Translations under genes and position numbers: made by a program
The notes under the pieces: generated by a model
The model's input: the letters and a program-made list of their open reading frames with translations, nothing else
What the model was told of the DNA's origin: nothing
Databases searched by the model: none
DNA from: Bacteroidia bacterium
GTDB taxonomy: Bacteria > Bacteroidota > Bacteroidia > NS11-12g > UBA9320
Direction of reading: 5' to 3'
NCBI GenBank assembly: GCA_013042025.1
Contig: JABDQY010000105.1
Span: forward strand, 1 to 7,537
DNA: 7,537 nucleotides
In this document: positions 1 through 6,824 of the stretch, piece after piece
Position numbering within the stretch: position 1 is the first letter of the stretch
Layout: the number at the start of each line of letters is the position of its first letter

Positions 1-1815
1 GTATTGAGAACGTTCTCCTAAGTAATCATAAAGTAAGCTGAATTCATTGTACGCATCTGTGTCAAATTCAGGGTCTTTAAAATTGTCTATAAAAGAAATG
101 TTGATGTCTAAGCGATCGGCATTTTCTTTAACCAGATTAATTAATCTGGTTTCGTTTAAATCATTCTTATCTACGTTTTTATTAATTGATATTCGATTAT
201 CTTGCTTGTAATAATTTGGACTAATCATGATTAGATTATTCACGTCCATTGTATTTTCTTGAGGTCCATCGAGATTTTCATATTCCTCTTCTTCCTCATC
301 CTTCTCTTTATTTTCTTTCTTTGCTTTGTCGTATGCATCTACAAACTCTTGTTTATCTACAATATCTAACAAAGCATAATAGGTGAAATCTTCTTCTGTT
401 TCTTTTTTTCTTTTTTTGGCTATTTTGTCGTACTTGCTTAGCTTACTTTCATCCACTTCTACTTCCTCTTCTTCAACACTTTCAATAATTTCTGTTGCAA
501 AATTGGTTATATCATTTTCACTAAATTTAGCGAACTCATTCATGGTTTTCTCGCGTATCTTAACTAGAAAGTCGTCTTCTGGATTGCTAAGACTAGTTTT
601 CCATACTTGTTGTGTAGCAATTGCTGCAAGCTCAGAATCTTTTATCTTGTTGAAGAAATAATATAGTTGTTGTATTTCCCCTTCTTTCTTGCGGTAGCTA
701 GTTGAAAAAACAGTCCCGTCATCAGAATTGTCATGAGCTGTAAATCCGTACCAAGACATCGCACGTGTTCGAGCAAGAAAGATATTGTTTGGATGAGATT
801 TGGTTAAAATTAAGTTGTGATATATCCCATCTAAATATTCTGCTTGCCGGATATAGATGTTCATCATCTCAAACCGAGCTAATTCTCTTGTTGCTTTAAA
901 TTCTTCTTCTGTTCCGACAACGTAAATTTCTTTCTTCTCACTTTTGTTTGCGTTGTAGATGGATTTTACATTGGTTCTTCGATTATTAATGTTCGGGTGG
1001 GTATGGTACTCATCGTCTACATCCTCGGCTGGAGAGATTTCTTTAATCTCTTCTAGAATGAAATCTTCAGTGACTTTAAATCCTTCATTTTCCAACCAAC
1101 TATACTCTACTTTCATTTCATCAATTGGGAGGTAGGAATATAAGAGGACATTAAACGTTCCAAAGATCTCAGTAGCATCGTATCCTGCCGCTAAAGCCAA
1201 TTTAAATCCAGCTTTATCAGCATCTTCTTCATTGTCCTTCGAATACTGATAATATGCTGAAATTTTGTCGTCACCGTATCTTCCATTTCTAATTAAGTCT
1301 TCAGTATGCTGATAAGAGAGTTGATTGTGTTTTTCGTAAATGTGTGTGATTTCATGAGCTAAAACATAAGCGAGTTGTGCTTCATTCTCTATTTGACCCC
1401 ACAACCCAACAGTCAAGAAAATAACTCCTTGATGTGTGGCAAACGCATTCACTTCATTCGATTTTAAAGTATAAACTTCAATATCCTCTAAATCTTCATC
1501 ACTTGATTCTTTTAATTTATCTAAGACTTTATTGGCATAAACAGTAAGTGGGTCTCCATATAGAATTCTTCCACTTTGAATTACTTGATGAAGTTTATAG
1601 TTTGTAATTGCAGAAAAATCTTTTGCATTGGTTCTGGAAATAGTATTATCATCCAAAAGATCTTCATTGTCTTTTGCAATTTTATCCTCTAAATACTTTA
1701 CAAAAAGATCAGGGATATCTCCTTTGGAGATTAGTCGTTCAAAATTTTCGGGGGTTTGTGCGTTTAAGGACCCAAAACATAATAGTGTTAGTACTATTGC
1801 AAGGTTTTTAATCAT
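1..1815 (-). CDS. Secreted M48-family zinc metallopeptidase, 3' end cut by window edge
   Basis: The frame is open from an ATG at 1815 to the left edge, giving 605 residues without a stop, so the C-terminus is missing. Residues 1-19 form a signal peptide (basic MIKN start, hydrophobic core, likely cut SLNA|Q), which places the protein in the periplasm or outside. The peptidase domain spans about 85-282. It holds an NAFA segment (123-126), the zinc-binding HEITH (154-158, catalytic E155), a third-ligand motif of the ExxAD type starting at E196, and a THPxxxxR element (272-279) as in BepA/LoiP-type M48 enzymes. Family knowledge suggests cleavage of misfolded or misassembled envelope proteins; that role is inferred. 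From about 446 to 514 the chain is highly charged, with acidic runs at 448-456 and 506-513 and a KKRKK run at 467-471. A less charged region begins near 515 and runs off the edge; I do not recognise it. Its neighbour upstream is the TonB receptor, 130 bases away, but this gene probably has its own promoter. Confidence 0.9.
   Translation of the reverse strand, partial: MIKNLAIVLTLLCFGSLNAQTPENFERLISKGDIPDLFVKYLEDKIAKDNEDLLDDNTISRTNAKDFSAITNYKLHQVIQSGRILYGDPLTVYANKVLDKLKESSDEDLEDIEVYTLKSNEVNAFATHQGVIFLTVGLWGQIENEAQLAYVLAHEITHIYEKHNQLSYQHTEDLIRNGRYGDDKISAYYQYSKDNEEDADKAGFKLALAAGYDATEIFGTFNVLLYSYLPIDEMKVEYSWLENEGFKVTEDFILEEIKEISPAEDVDDEYHTHPNINNRRTNVKSIYNANKSEKKEIYVVGTEEEFKATRELARFEMMNIYIRQAEYLDGIYHNLILTKSHPNNIFLARTRAMSWYGFTAHDNSDDGTVFSTSYRKKEGEIQQLYYFFNKIKDSELAAIATQQVWKTSLSNPEDDFLVKIREKTMNEFAKFSENDITNFATEIIESVEEEEVEVDESKLSKYDKIAKKRKKETEEDFTYYALLDIVDKQEFVDAYDKAKKENKEKDEEEEEYENLDGPQENTMDVNNLIMISPNYYKQDNRISINKNVDKNDLNETRLINLVKENADRLDINISFIDNFKDPEFDTDAYNEFSLLYDYLGERSQY
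130..151. repeat. Perfect 22-base palindrome inside the peptidase gene
   Basis: The half-site AACCAGATTAA is followed directly by its exact reverse complement, with no spacer. It lies in frame within the peptidase gene, around residues 556-563 (read as TRLINLV), beyond the peptidase domain. With this base composition, a perfect 22-base palindrome is expected by chance well under once in a window of this size. It resembles a dimeric regulator site, but no function can be shown from one copy inside a gene. Confidence 0.85.
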
Positions 1816-1841
1816 TGAGTTAAAATAAAATAAGTTTCAGT

Positions 1842-1849
1842 CAAATATA
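1842..1849 (-). promoter_or_regulatory. Likely Bacteroidota -7 promoter box for the M48 peptidase gene
   Basis: Read on the minus strand, the sequence is TATATTTG, an exact match to the Bacteroidota primary sigma factor -7 consensus TAnnTTTG. It ends 26 bases before the peptidase ATG, so a transcript would carry a short leader. No clear TTG -33 element is seen at the usual distance; the upstream stretch is AT-rich. No strong Shine-Dalgarno sequence precedes the ATG, which is common in this phylum. Confidence 0.5.
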
Positions 1850-1909
1850 TTATATAATAATTGTAAATATTGGATTGAAATTAATTGTCGAAAGGAATCC
1901 TATTTAAAG

Positions 1910-1946
1910 ATGTGTTAAGAGCATTGGAAGAATACTATAAACACAT
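1910..1946 (-). other. Weak inverted repeat just after the TonB receptor stop codon
   Basis: Arms ATGTGTT and AACACAT (1910-1916 and 1940-1946) are exact reverse complements, separated by a 23-base loop. The right arm overlaps the receptor's stop codon. The position suits transcription termination, but the loop is long, the stem is AT-rich and no strong U-tract follows, so a factor-independent terminator is doubtful. The rest of this 130-base gap holds only the peptidase promoter region. Confidence 0.2.
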
Positions 1947-4369
1947 TAAAAATCAATCTTGTAGTATAAGAGAGGTAAAAATGCCAGTTGAGGTTGTTCA
2001 ACTAATTTTTTAGTTCCAGGATTTTCAGGATCGTTTGCAAATACAACTGTAAGTAGATTTTGATGATTGGTGACATTCAATAGGTCCAATGCAAATTCAT
2101 GAGTTGCTTTTTTGCCATTGATTTTATAGCCCAGTTTCACATCCCATCTAAAGTAATTTGGGAATTGCAGACTGTTTCGTTCAGAATCTACAAACTGTAC
2201 ATATATCCCATCTGCTCTTGTTGCTGCTGTGTCAACTGGTGTATATCGTCTTCCTCCACCATAGGTAAGTTTAGTGCCCACAGAGAAGGAGTTTTTATTG
2301 TTTTTGCCAACCGGAATTTCATATCCACCAAGTATGTTTACAATATAGTTCCCATTGAAATCTGTGTTTCTCGTAACCTCGTCCTTTCCTTGATACGTCG
2401 AATTAAATAGTGAAGCACTTGTTAAGAAAAAGAACTTCTTACTAAAGAATTTCTCAATCGTTATCTCGGTTCCATAGTTTTGCCCAGTTCCAGTATTTTC
2501 TAACACATCAGGGAAAAATCGAGAGAATCCACTTCCTTGATTTATTAGACTAAATGATCCTCCTCTTGATTCTACTGGGATAGCATACAGATACTGATAA
2601 TATGCCTCTACCTTTAAGCGAAGAAGTTTACTTAATCGAATATCGTATGCTCCAACAAGATGGTGGCTTTTAGTTAGACCTAAATCATAATTGTGATTAT
2701 TAAATGATGAATTTACGGTGTTTGTTAGTGAGTCGTTGAACTTGTAGTAGTACGTATACATTGGCTGCATTCTACTATGTAAACCATACGCTAAACTAGC
2801 ACTAGACTTTTTATTCAGATTAAGTTTAAGTCCCAATCTTGGTTCAACAACAAATTGGCTTCCAAGTGAGTAGTATAAGAAGTTTAGTCCACTATTCATT
2901 GTAAGGTTTGATGTTAGTCTAAATTTGTGAGATGCATAAGTTCGAATCATCTGTGAATTATCTTTTGCGTCTAATTTTGTAACCCAATTTTCTACATATT
3001 CATTTCGTGAACTATCAATGTAATTAACTTGATACATATCGGCCATTAAGCCAAGTTTTAACCTACTTCTTGCACTAAACTTCTTGTTTAAGGCCCAATG
3101 CAAAGCAGTTCTCCCTTCAAACATTCTAGAACGCAGTACTGGATATTTATCATCCAAGATTAATTTATCATTTAATGCTGCTGCACTATCCCAGATAATG
3201 AAATCGTGGTCTGCTATAATTTCTTGACCAGTTTGTGCTATAGTAACCTTGCTGCTCCATTCATTTTTAAAGTATTTGTTATATGTTGCCCCAACAGTAA
3301 ACATATTGGTTTTGAAGAACTGATCTCTATCATTTTCCCCATATAAATCATTCGTAGGTACAGTGTCGTCGCTAAACACGATATCTATGTTAGATAATCC
3401 TCCAATTCCCCAAACTGAGAAATTGGCATTGTTTTTCATAGGGAAGTTTAGTTTAAATGAAGCGTCTTGGTAGTTAGGAATTGCATCGGTTCCTAATCGA
3501 AAATTAATTGCTTCAAAAACCGCAAAGGTGGAATATCTGTAGGTTGCGATGTAGCTACTTCCAGTTTTCTTATTAATTGGCCCTTCACTCATAAATTCAA
3601 GTCCTAGCACTCCAATTTGAGCAGTATGTTCATACTTTTCTCTGTTCCCACTTCTCATTTTGATATCAAACACTCCACTTAGGGCGTTGCCATATTCTCC
3701 AGGGAACGCTCCAGTCATAAAATCGGAATGTCCTATTACTTTATTGTTCAAAATAGAAAGAGGTCCTCCAGTTGTACCTGCAATCGAGAAGTGGCTGGGG
3801 TTAGGGATGTCTATTCCTTCAAATCTCCACAGTAATCCGAGCGGTGAATTCCCTCGCACTACGATGTCATTTCTACTATCGTCTGTGCCCTGAACTCCTG
3901 CATAATTACTCGCCATCCTTGCAGGGTCTTGTCTACTCCCAGGATACTTTTCTGCTTCATCCGCATTAAAAGTACGACTACTTAAAGTAGCCATATCATT
4001 ATAACTTCCTATTCGTTTTGTGTTGGAAATAACAATCGTAGATAGTCCAGCGGCTGTTTCAATCATTTCGACGGGTAAGTATGTTTCTTTACCACTTGAA
4101 ACAATAATATTCGGTAGAACTATATCTTCATAACCGATGTAGCTAATAACTAATGTATATCTTCCTACATCAATGCCTTGAATCTTGAAGAATCCTTGTT
4201 CATCTGTTATTGCTCCTCCAGTTTGGTCCTGTATTTTTACAGTAACCCCAAACAAAGGTGCTTTTGAATCTCTATCAAGTATTCGACCTTTAATGTTTTG
4301 TTTATTTTGGCCATAAACAGCAGGAAATGATAGTATTACAATTAAAATTACGAAGAGACATTTATTCAT
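1946..4369 (-). CDS. TonB-dependent outer-membrane receptor with carboxypeptidase-like regulatory domain
   Basis: This 807-residue protein is predicted to be an outer-membrane beta-barrel importer powered by TonB/ExbBD. Residues 1-20 are a signal peptide (hydrophobic core, likely cut at VYG|Q). Residues 24-105 form a carboxypeptidase-regulatory-like beta-sandwich, with GRILDRDSKAPLFGVTV, a GGAITDEQGFF turn and a YTLVISYIGYE end. The plug covers about 130-242 and includes RNDIVVRGNSPLGLLWRFEG (166-185), a GGPLSILNN segment (201-209) and GEYGNALSGVFDIK (224-237). The rest has the aromatic-rich alternating strands of a barrel and ends in a C-terminal phenylalanine (YYKIDF), the usual outer-membrane assembly signal. 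Length suits the family. No SusD-like lipoprotein follows, so it is not a SusC/SusD pair. It starts 92 bases after moaA on the same strand, so shared transcription is possible. The substrate is unknown, and a link with molybdate uptake would be speculation. Confidence 0.92.
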   Translation of the reverse strand: MNKCLFVILIVILSFPAVYGQNKQNIKGRILDRDSKAPLFGVTVKIQDQTGGAITDEQGFFKIQGIDVGRYTLVISYIGYEDIVLPNIIVSSGKETYLPVEMIETAAGLSTIVISNTKRIGSYNDMATLSSRTFNADEAEKYPGSRQDPARMASNYAGVQGTDDSRNDIVVRGNSPLGLLWRFEGIDIPNPSHFSIAGTTGGPLSILNNKVIGHSDFMTGAFPGEYGNALSGVFDIKMRSGNREKYEHTAQIGVLGLEFMSEGPINKKTGSSYIATYRYSTFAVFEAINFRLGTDAIPNYQDASFKLNFPMKNNANFSVWGIGGLSNIDIVFSDDTVPTNDLYGENDRDQFFKTNMFTVGATYNKYFKNEWSSKVTIAQTGQEIIADHDFIIWDSAAALNDKLILDDKYPVLRSRMFEGRTALHWALNKKFSARSRLKLGLMADMYQVNYIDSSRNEYVENWVTKLDAKDNSQMIRTYASHKFRLTSNLTMNSGLNFLYYSLGSQFVVEPRLGLKLNLNKKSSASLAYGLHSRMQPMYTYYYKFNDSLTNTVNSSFNNHNYDLGLTKSHHLVGAYDIRLSKLLRLKVEAYYQYLYAIPVESRGGSFSLINQGSGFSRFFPDVLENTGTGQNYGTEITIEKFFSKKFFFLTSASLFNSTYQGKDEVTRNTDFNGNYIVNILGGYEIPVGKNNKNSFSVGTKLTYGGGRRYTPVDTAATRADGIYVQFVDSERNSLQFPNYFRWDVKLGYKINGKKATHEFALDLLNVTNHQNLLTVVFANDPENPGTKKLVEQPQLAFLPLLYYKIDF

Positions 4370-4461
4370 ATTGAAAGCTAATATAACTTTTTATGTCATA
4401 ACAATGTAATCTCAATATGTTGAGAACCGTAAGGCAAATGATTTGCTAAATCTGAATAAAG
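4370..4461 (-). other. Spacer between moaA and the TonB receptor gene, with two small inverted repeats
   Basis: The 92-base gap contains a 6-bp stem with a 4-base loop (TCTCAA/TTGAGA, 4410-4425) and a 13-base near-contiguous palindrome (GCAAAT-g-ATTTGC, 4434-4446). Neither is GC-rich or followed by a U-tract on the minus strand, so termination is not convincing. Just before the receptor start, a TATATTAG sequence only loosely resembles the Bacteroidota -7 box. I cannot decide whether the receptor has its own promoter or is read from the Moco cassette. Confidence 0.3.
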
Positions 4462-5454
4462 TTAGCCTCCAATAGAAATCATGCTCCTATTTTGCTCTAG
4501 GGTTTCAATGTTGTTGTCCGTGGTTTGGATGCCTGCTTTGACTGCCTTCTTGTTTGATAAACAATCTTCAATAATTGGAACAATATTGGAACCTTCACGT
4601 AATGGAGTGAGGATGTCAAATTCTTCTGTTGAGAATAAACAATTCTTTAAATTACCATCGGCAGTTAATCGAATCCTATTGCATCCTTCACAAAATGGGT
4701 TTGTTATGGAGCTAATTATCCCAAATGACCCCTGATAATTTGAAACTTTGTAGTTTTTTGAGGTGCTATTAAAACTATCCTCAAGCTTATTTATCTGATC
4801 GCCATAGTGATTCGTTATTTCCGTTAGAATCTCTTGATACGAAAAGCACTTTTCAAGTTTCCATTTATTCCCATTAAATGGCATAAATTCTAAAAATCGA
4901 ACATCAAGATTTGAATGTTTTGTGAGCTCAATAAAATCAATTATTTCATCTTGATTTATATCTCGCATAACCACAACATTAAGTTTTGGTGTAATACCTT
5001 CATCTAAAAGCAATGAAATATTATTTCGGATCTTTTGATAGTAGTCACGCTTAGTAATTAGCAAGTTTTTTTCTTCATTTAAAGAATCCAAACTTACGTT
5101 TATATTGGTTAAGCCAATTTCTTTAAAAAGCGGTAGATATCTGTCTAGAAGAATTCCATTGGTAGTAATTGCCAATTCAATTGGAAGGGAAGCTAAATCA
5201 CGGAGTATTTCATCCGCACGTTTTCTTACCAAAGGTTCTCCTCCAGTAATACGAATTTTATTTACACCTAATTGAACAAAGGTTTTTGCAACCTCAAATA
5301 TTTCACTTCTAGTGAGATAACTAGATTTTTCTTGAAATTCAATTCCTTCTTCAGGCATACAGTAGAAACATCTCAAATTGCAATGATCAGTTAAGGAAAT
5401 TCGCAAGTAGTTGTGCTTTCTACCGTGAGGATCTATTAATGAATTTGAAACCAT
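4462..5454 (-). CDS. moaA: GTP 3',8-cyclase MoaA (radical SAM)
   Basis: MoaA carries out the first step of molybdenum cofactor synthesis in the cytoplasm: radical rearrangement of GTP to 3',8-cyclo-7,8-dihydro-GTP, which MoaC then converts to cPMP. The 330-residue length is typical. The N-terminal radical SAM cluster is C25-x3-C29-x2-C32 (CNLRCFYC), followed by the SAM-binding GGEP at 71-74. The second [4Fe-4S] cluster, which binds GTP, is C255-x2-C258-x13-C272, with the conserved NRIRLTADG (259-267) between. The chain ends in the Gly-Gly tail (SIGG, 329-330) that activity requires. The enzyme therefore looks intact. The ATG start lies 3 bases after the stop of the moaC-moaB fusion, so the two are almost certainly co-transcribed, and the fused partner performs the next step. 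MoaA is oxygen-sensitive in studied organisms. Confidence 0.97.
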   Translation of the reverse strand: MVSNSLIDPHGRKHNYLRISLTDHCNLRCFYCMPEEGIEFQEKSSYLTRSEIFEVAKTFVQLGVNKIRITGGEPLVRKRADEILRDLASLPIELAITTNGILLDRYLPLFKEIGLTNINVSLDSLNEEKNLLITKRDYYQKIRNNISLLLDEGITPKLNVVVMRDINQDEIIDFIELTKHSNLDVRFLEFMPFNGNKWKLEKCFSYQEILTEITNHYGDQINKLEDSFNSTSKNYKVSNYQGSFGIISSITNPFCEGCNRIRLTADGNLKNCLFSTEEFDILTPLREGSNIVPIIEDCLSNKKAVKAGIQTTDNNIETLEQNRSMISIGG

Positions 5455-5457
5455 TAT

Positions 5458-6378
5458 TTATTTATCGTGAGAAGTTCCTTTAAAAACTTTAAATGCATGT
5501 AAAACCGCTGGGAAAATAGCATCTACACTTTCTTTAGCTCCATTGGTAGAACCTGGGAAGGTGATTACCAAGCTTTTATTGATTGTTCCAGCAACTGAAC
5601 GTGATAGCATCGCATATGGAGTCCGCAGCATTCCATATCCTCTAATAACCTCAGCAATCCCAGGGATTTCTCTCTCAAGAATTGGTGTAATAGCTTCTGG
5701 AGTTGTATCTCTTTTTGATAGTCCTGTGCCACCAGTAAATAGTATTAAGTTTACCTCTTCATTTGCATATTTTTTAGCTAATTCTTGAACTTTATCTTCT
5801 TCATCTGGGATAATGTCATAAGCTACAACTTTAACATTGTGTTGGTAAAGTTTTTCTTTAATTGCTAATCCCGCTTTATCTTCTTTAAGTCCTTTAGAAA
5901 TGGTATCAGAACAAACAACAATAGCTGCAGTTCGTTCAGTTTCAATATCTCTTTTTAAATCAGATTTGCCTCCCCTTTTTGATACTAACTTAATAGTCGC
6001 TATCTCAATTTGTTTGTCAATTGGTTTCAGCATATCATATAGCGTTAGTGCAATAATCGAAGCCCCGTGCATTGCTTCAACTTCAACTCCAGTTTTGTAA
6101 ACCGTTTTAACCGTTATGAGGATGTGTATTTCTTTCTTTTCGCGTAATATTTCATATTCAACTCCAGTATATTCAATTGGAAGAGGATGACAATCAGGAA
6201 TTGAATCTGAAGTGTTTTTTACAGCAAATAGTCCAGCTGTTTTAGCCATTTCCAACACATTTCCCTTTGGAACTGTGTTGTTCAGTATGGCATCTATGGT
6301 TGCTTCAGAACCAACTTTTACTATTGCTGAAGCTGATGCGGTTCTGCTTGTAAACGACTTATGTGTTATGTCAATCAT
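5458..6378 (-). CDS. moaCB: Fused MoaC-MoaB: cPMP synthase plus molybdopterin adenylyltransferase-like domain
   Basis: A 306-residue fusion of two Moco enzymes. The MoaC half (about 1-148) turns the MoaA product into cyclic pyranopterin monophosphate. It keeps the expected active-site positions: K38 in PKGNV, H64 in CHPLP, the GVEVEAMHGAS block (97-107), D115 and K118 in YDMLK, and KRGGKSD (134-140). The MoaB/MogA-like half (about 149-306) has TGGTGLSKRD (215-224), LSRSVAGT (258-265) and PGSTNGAKES (275-284), and probably adenylylates molybdopterin before molybdate insertion. The steps joined are not consecutive, since molybdopterin synthase acts between them. I chose the ATG at 6378 rather than the upstream TTG at 6396. 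The ATG overlaps the moaE stop as ATGA, is preceded by GGAAAG, and gives the usual MoaC start (MIDITHK, compare MVDVSAK in E. coli). Bifunctional MoaC/MoaB proteins are already annotated in Bacteroidota. No residue loss is apparent. Confidence 0.95.
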   Translation of the reverse strand: MIDITHKSFTSRTASASAIVKVGSEATIDAILNNTVPKGNVLEMAKTAGLFAVKNTSDSIPDCHPLPIEYTGVEYEILREKKEIHILITVKTVYKTGVEVEAMHGASIIALTLYDMLKPIDKQIEIATIKLVSKRGGKSDLKRDIETERTAAIVVCSDTISKGLKEDKAGLAIKEKLYQHNVKVVAYDIIPDEEDKVQELAKKYANEEVNLILFTGGTGLSKRDTTPEAITPILEREIPGIAEVIRGYGMLRTPYAMLSRSVAGTINKSLVITFPGSTNGAKESVDAIFPAVLHAFKVFKGTSHDK

Positions 6379-6394
6379 TTTGTATTTTCTTTCC
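6375..6394 (-). promoter_or_regulatory. moaE stop / moaC-moaB start overlap (ATGA) with Shine-Dalgarno-like GGAAAG
   Basis: On the minus strand, the moaE stop TGA (6377-6375) and the fusion's ATG (6378-6376) share bases as ATGA, the classic arrangement for coupled translation by stop-restart. GGAAAG (6394-6389) sits 10 bases upstream of the ATG, inside moaE. This decides the start in favour of 6378 over the in-frame TTG at 6396. Strong Shine-Dalgarno sequences are uncommon in Bacteroidota, so the GGAAAG may be partly coincidental. Confidence 0.65.
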
Positions 6395-6824
6395 AAGAAT
6401 GAGTATCGTCTTCCAAAATTTCTTTCCCGAAAACGGGAGTTTGATTCTTGATAGATTCAACAGTGTATTCAATGGCTTCAAAAACCACTTTTCTTCTCGG
6501 AGCTGAAACGAACACAAAAAAACATATTTCTCCGCAGTTTACACGATTTAAACTGTGATAAATATGCATGCAAGTGATTTCATATTTTTGAAACACGCTT
6601 TCTTTTATTTCATGAAATACTTTATTGGCCATTTCTTCATAAGCAGAATATTCAATTGCAACTACTTGTTTGCCTTCAATGTTGTCTTTTCGAACTTGAC
6701 CAAGAAATATGCTGTGAGCACCAATTTCAGTTTTATGCTGATGGGCAGCTATTTTTTTACTAATAAAATCCGAAGAAATTGGACCATCAATAAATACAGA
6801 TTTAATAGTTTTAGACTTTGTCAT
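6375..6824 (-). CDS. moaE: Molybdopterin synthase catalytic subunit MoaE
   Basis: MoaE is the large subunit of molybdopterin synthase. It binds cPMP and receives two sulfurs from thiocarboxylated MoaD to build the dithiolene. The 149-residue length fits the family. Visible landmarks are GAHSIFLGQVRKDN (35-48), the EYSAYEEMA segment (58-66), HSLNRVNCGEI (90-100), VSAPRRK (106-112) and the C-terminal TPVFGKE (129-135) with a late tryptophan (W144). K126 matches the essential E. coli K119. By eye, the position of E. coli K126 is a glycine here (G133), with K134 next to it. The start overlaps the end of the moeB-like gene by 14 bases, and the stop overlaps the start of moaC-moaB as ATGA, so expression is probably coupled on both sides. 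Its partner MoaD is not encoded in this window. Identity is firm from motifs and neighbours. Confidence 0.95.
   Translation of the reverse strand: MTKSKTIKSVFIDGPISSDFISKKIAAHQHKTEIGAHSIFLGQVRKDNIEGKQVVAIEYSAYEEMANKVFHEIKESVFQKYEITCMHIYHSLNRVNCGEICFFVFVSAPRRKVVFEAIEYTVESIKNQTPVFGKEILEDDTHSWKENTK

Noticed and set aside
383..661. Open frame on the plus strand, 92 codons, rich in serine and leucine
   Set aside because: It is antisense to the peptidase gene, over its glutamate- and lysine-rich linker. The serine/leucine composition is the expected mirror of that coding strand.
4382..4389. TATATTAG sequence as a promoter for the TonB receptor
   Set aside because: It matches the TAnnTTTG box poorly and has no well-spaced -33 element, so it is mentioned only in the spacer entry.
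5171..5183. Short palindrome CCAATT-c-AATTGG in moaA, and other 12-13 base AT-rich palindromes inside genes
   Set aside because: They are short, within coding sequence and expected by chance at this base composition.
6379..6396. Upstream TTG start for the moaC-moaB fusion (adding six residues, MERKYK)
   Set aside because: It needs a rare TTG start. The ATG at 6378 overlaps the moaE stop, has GGAAAG at a suitable distance and gives the normal MoaC N-terminus.
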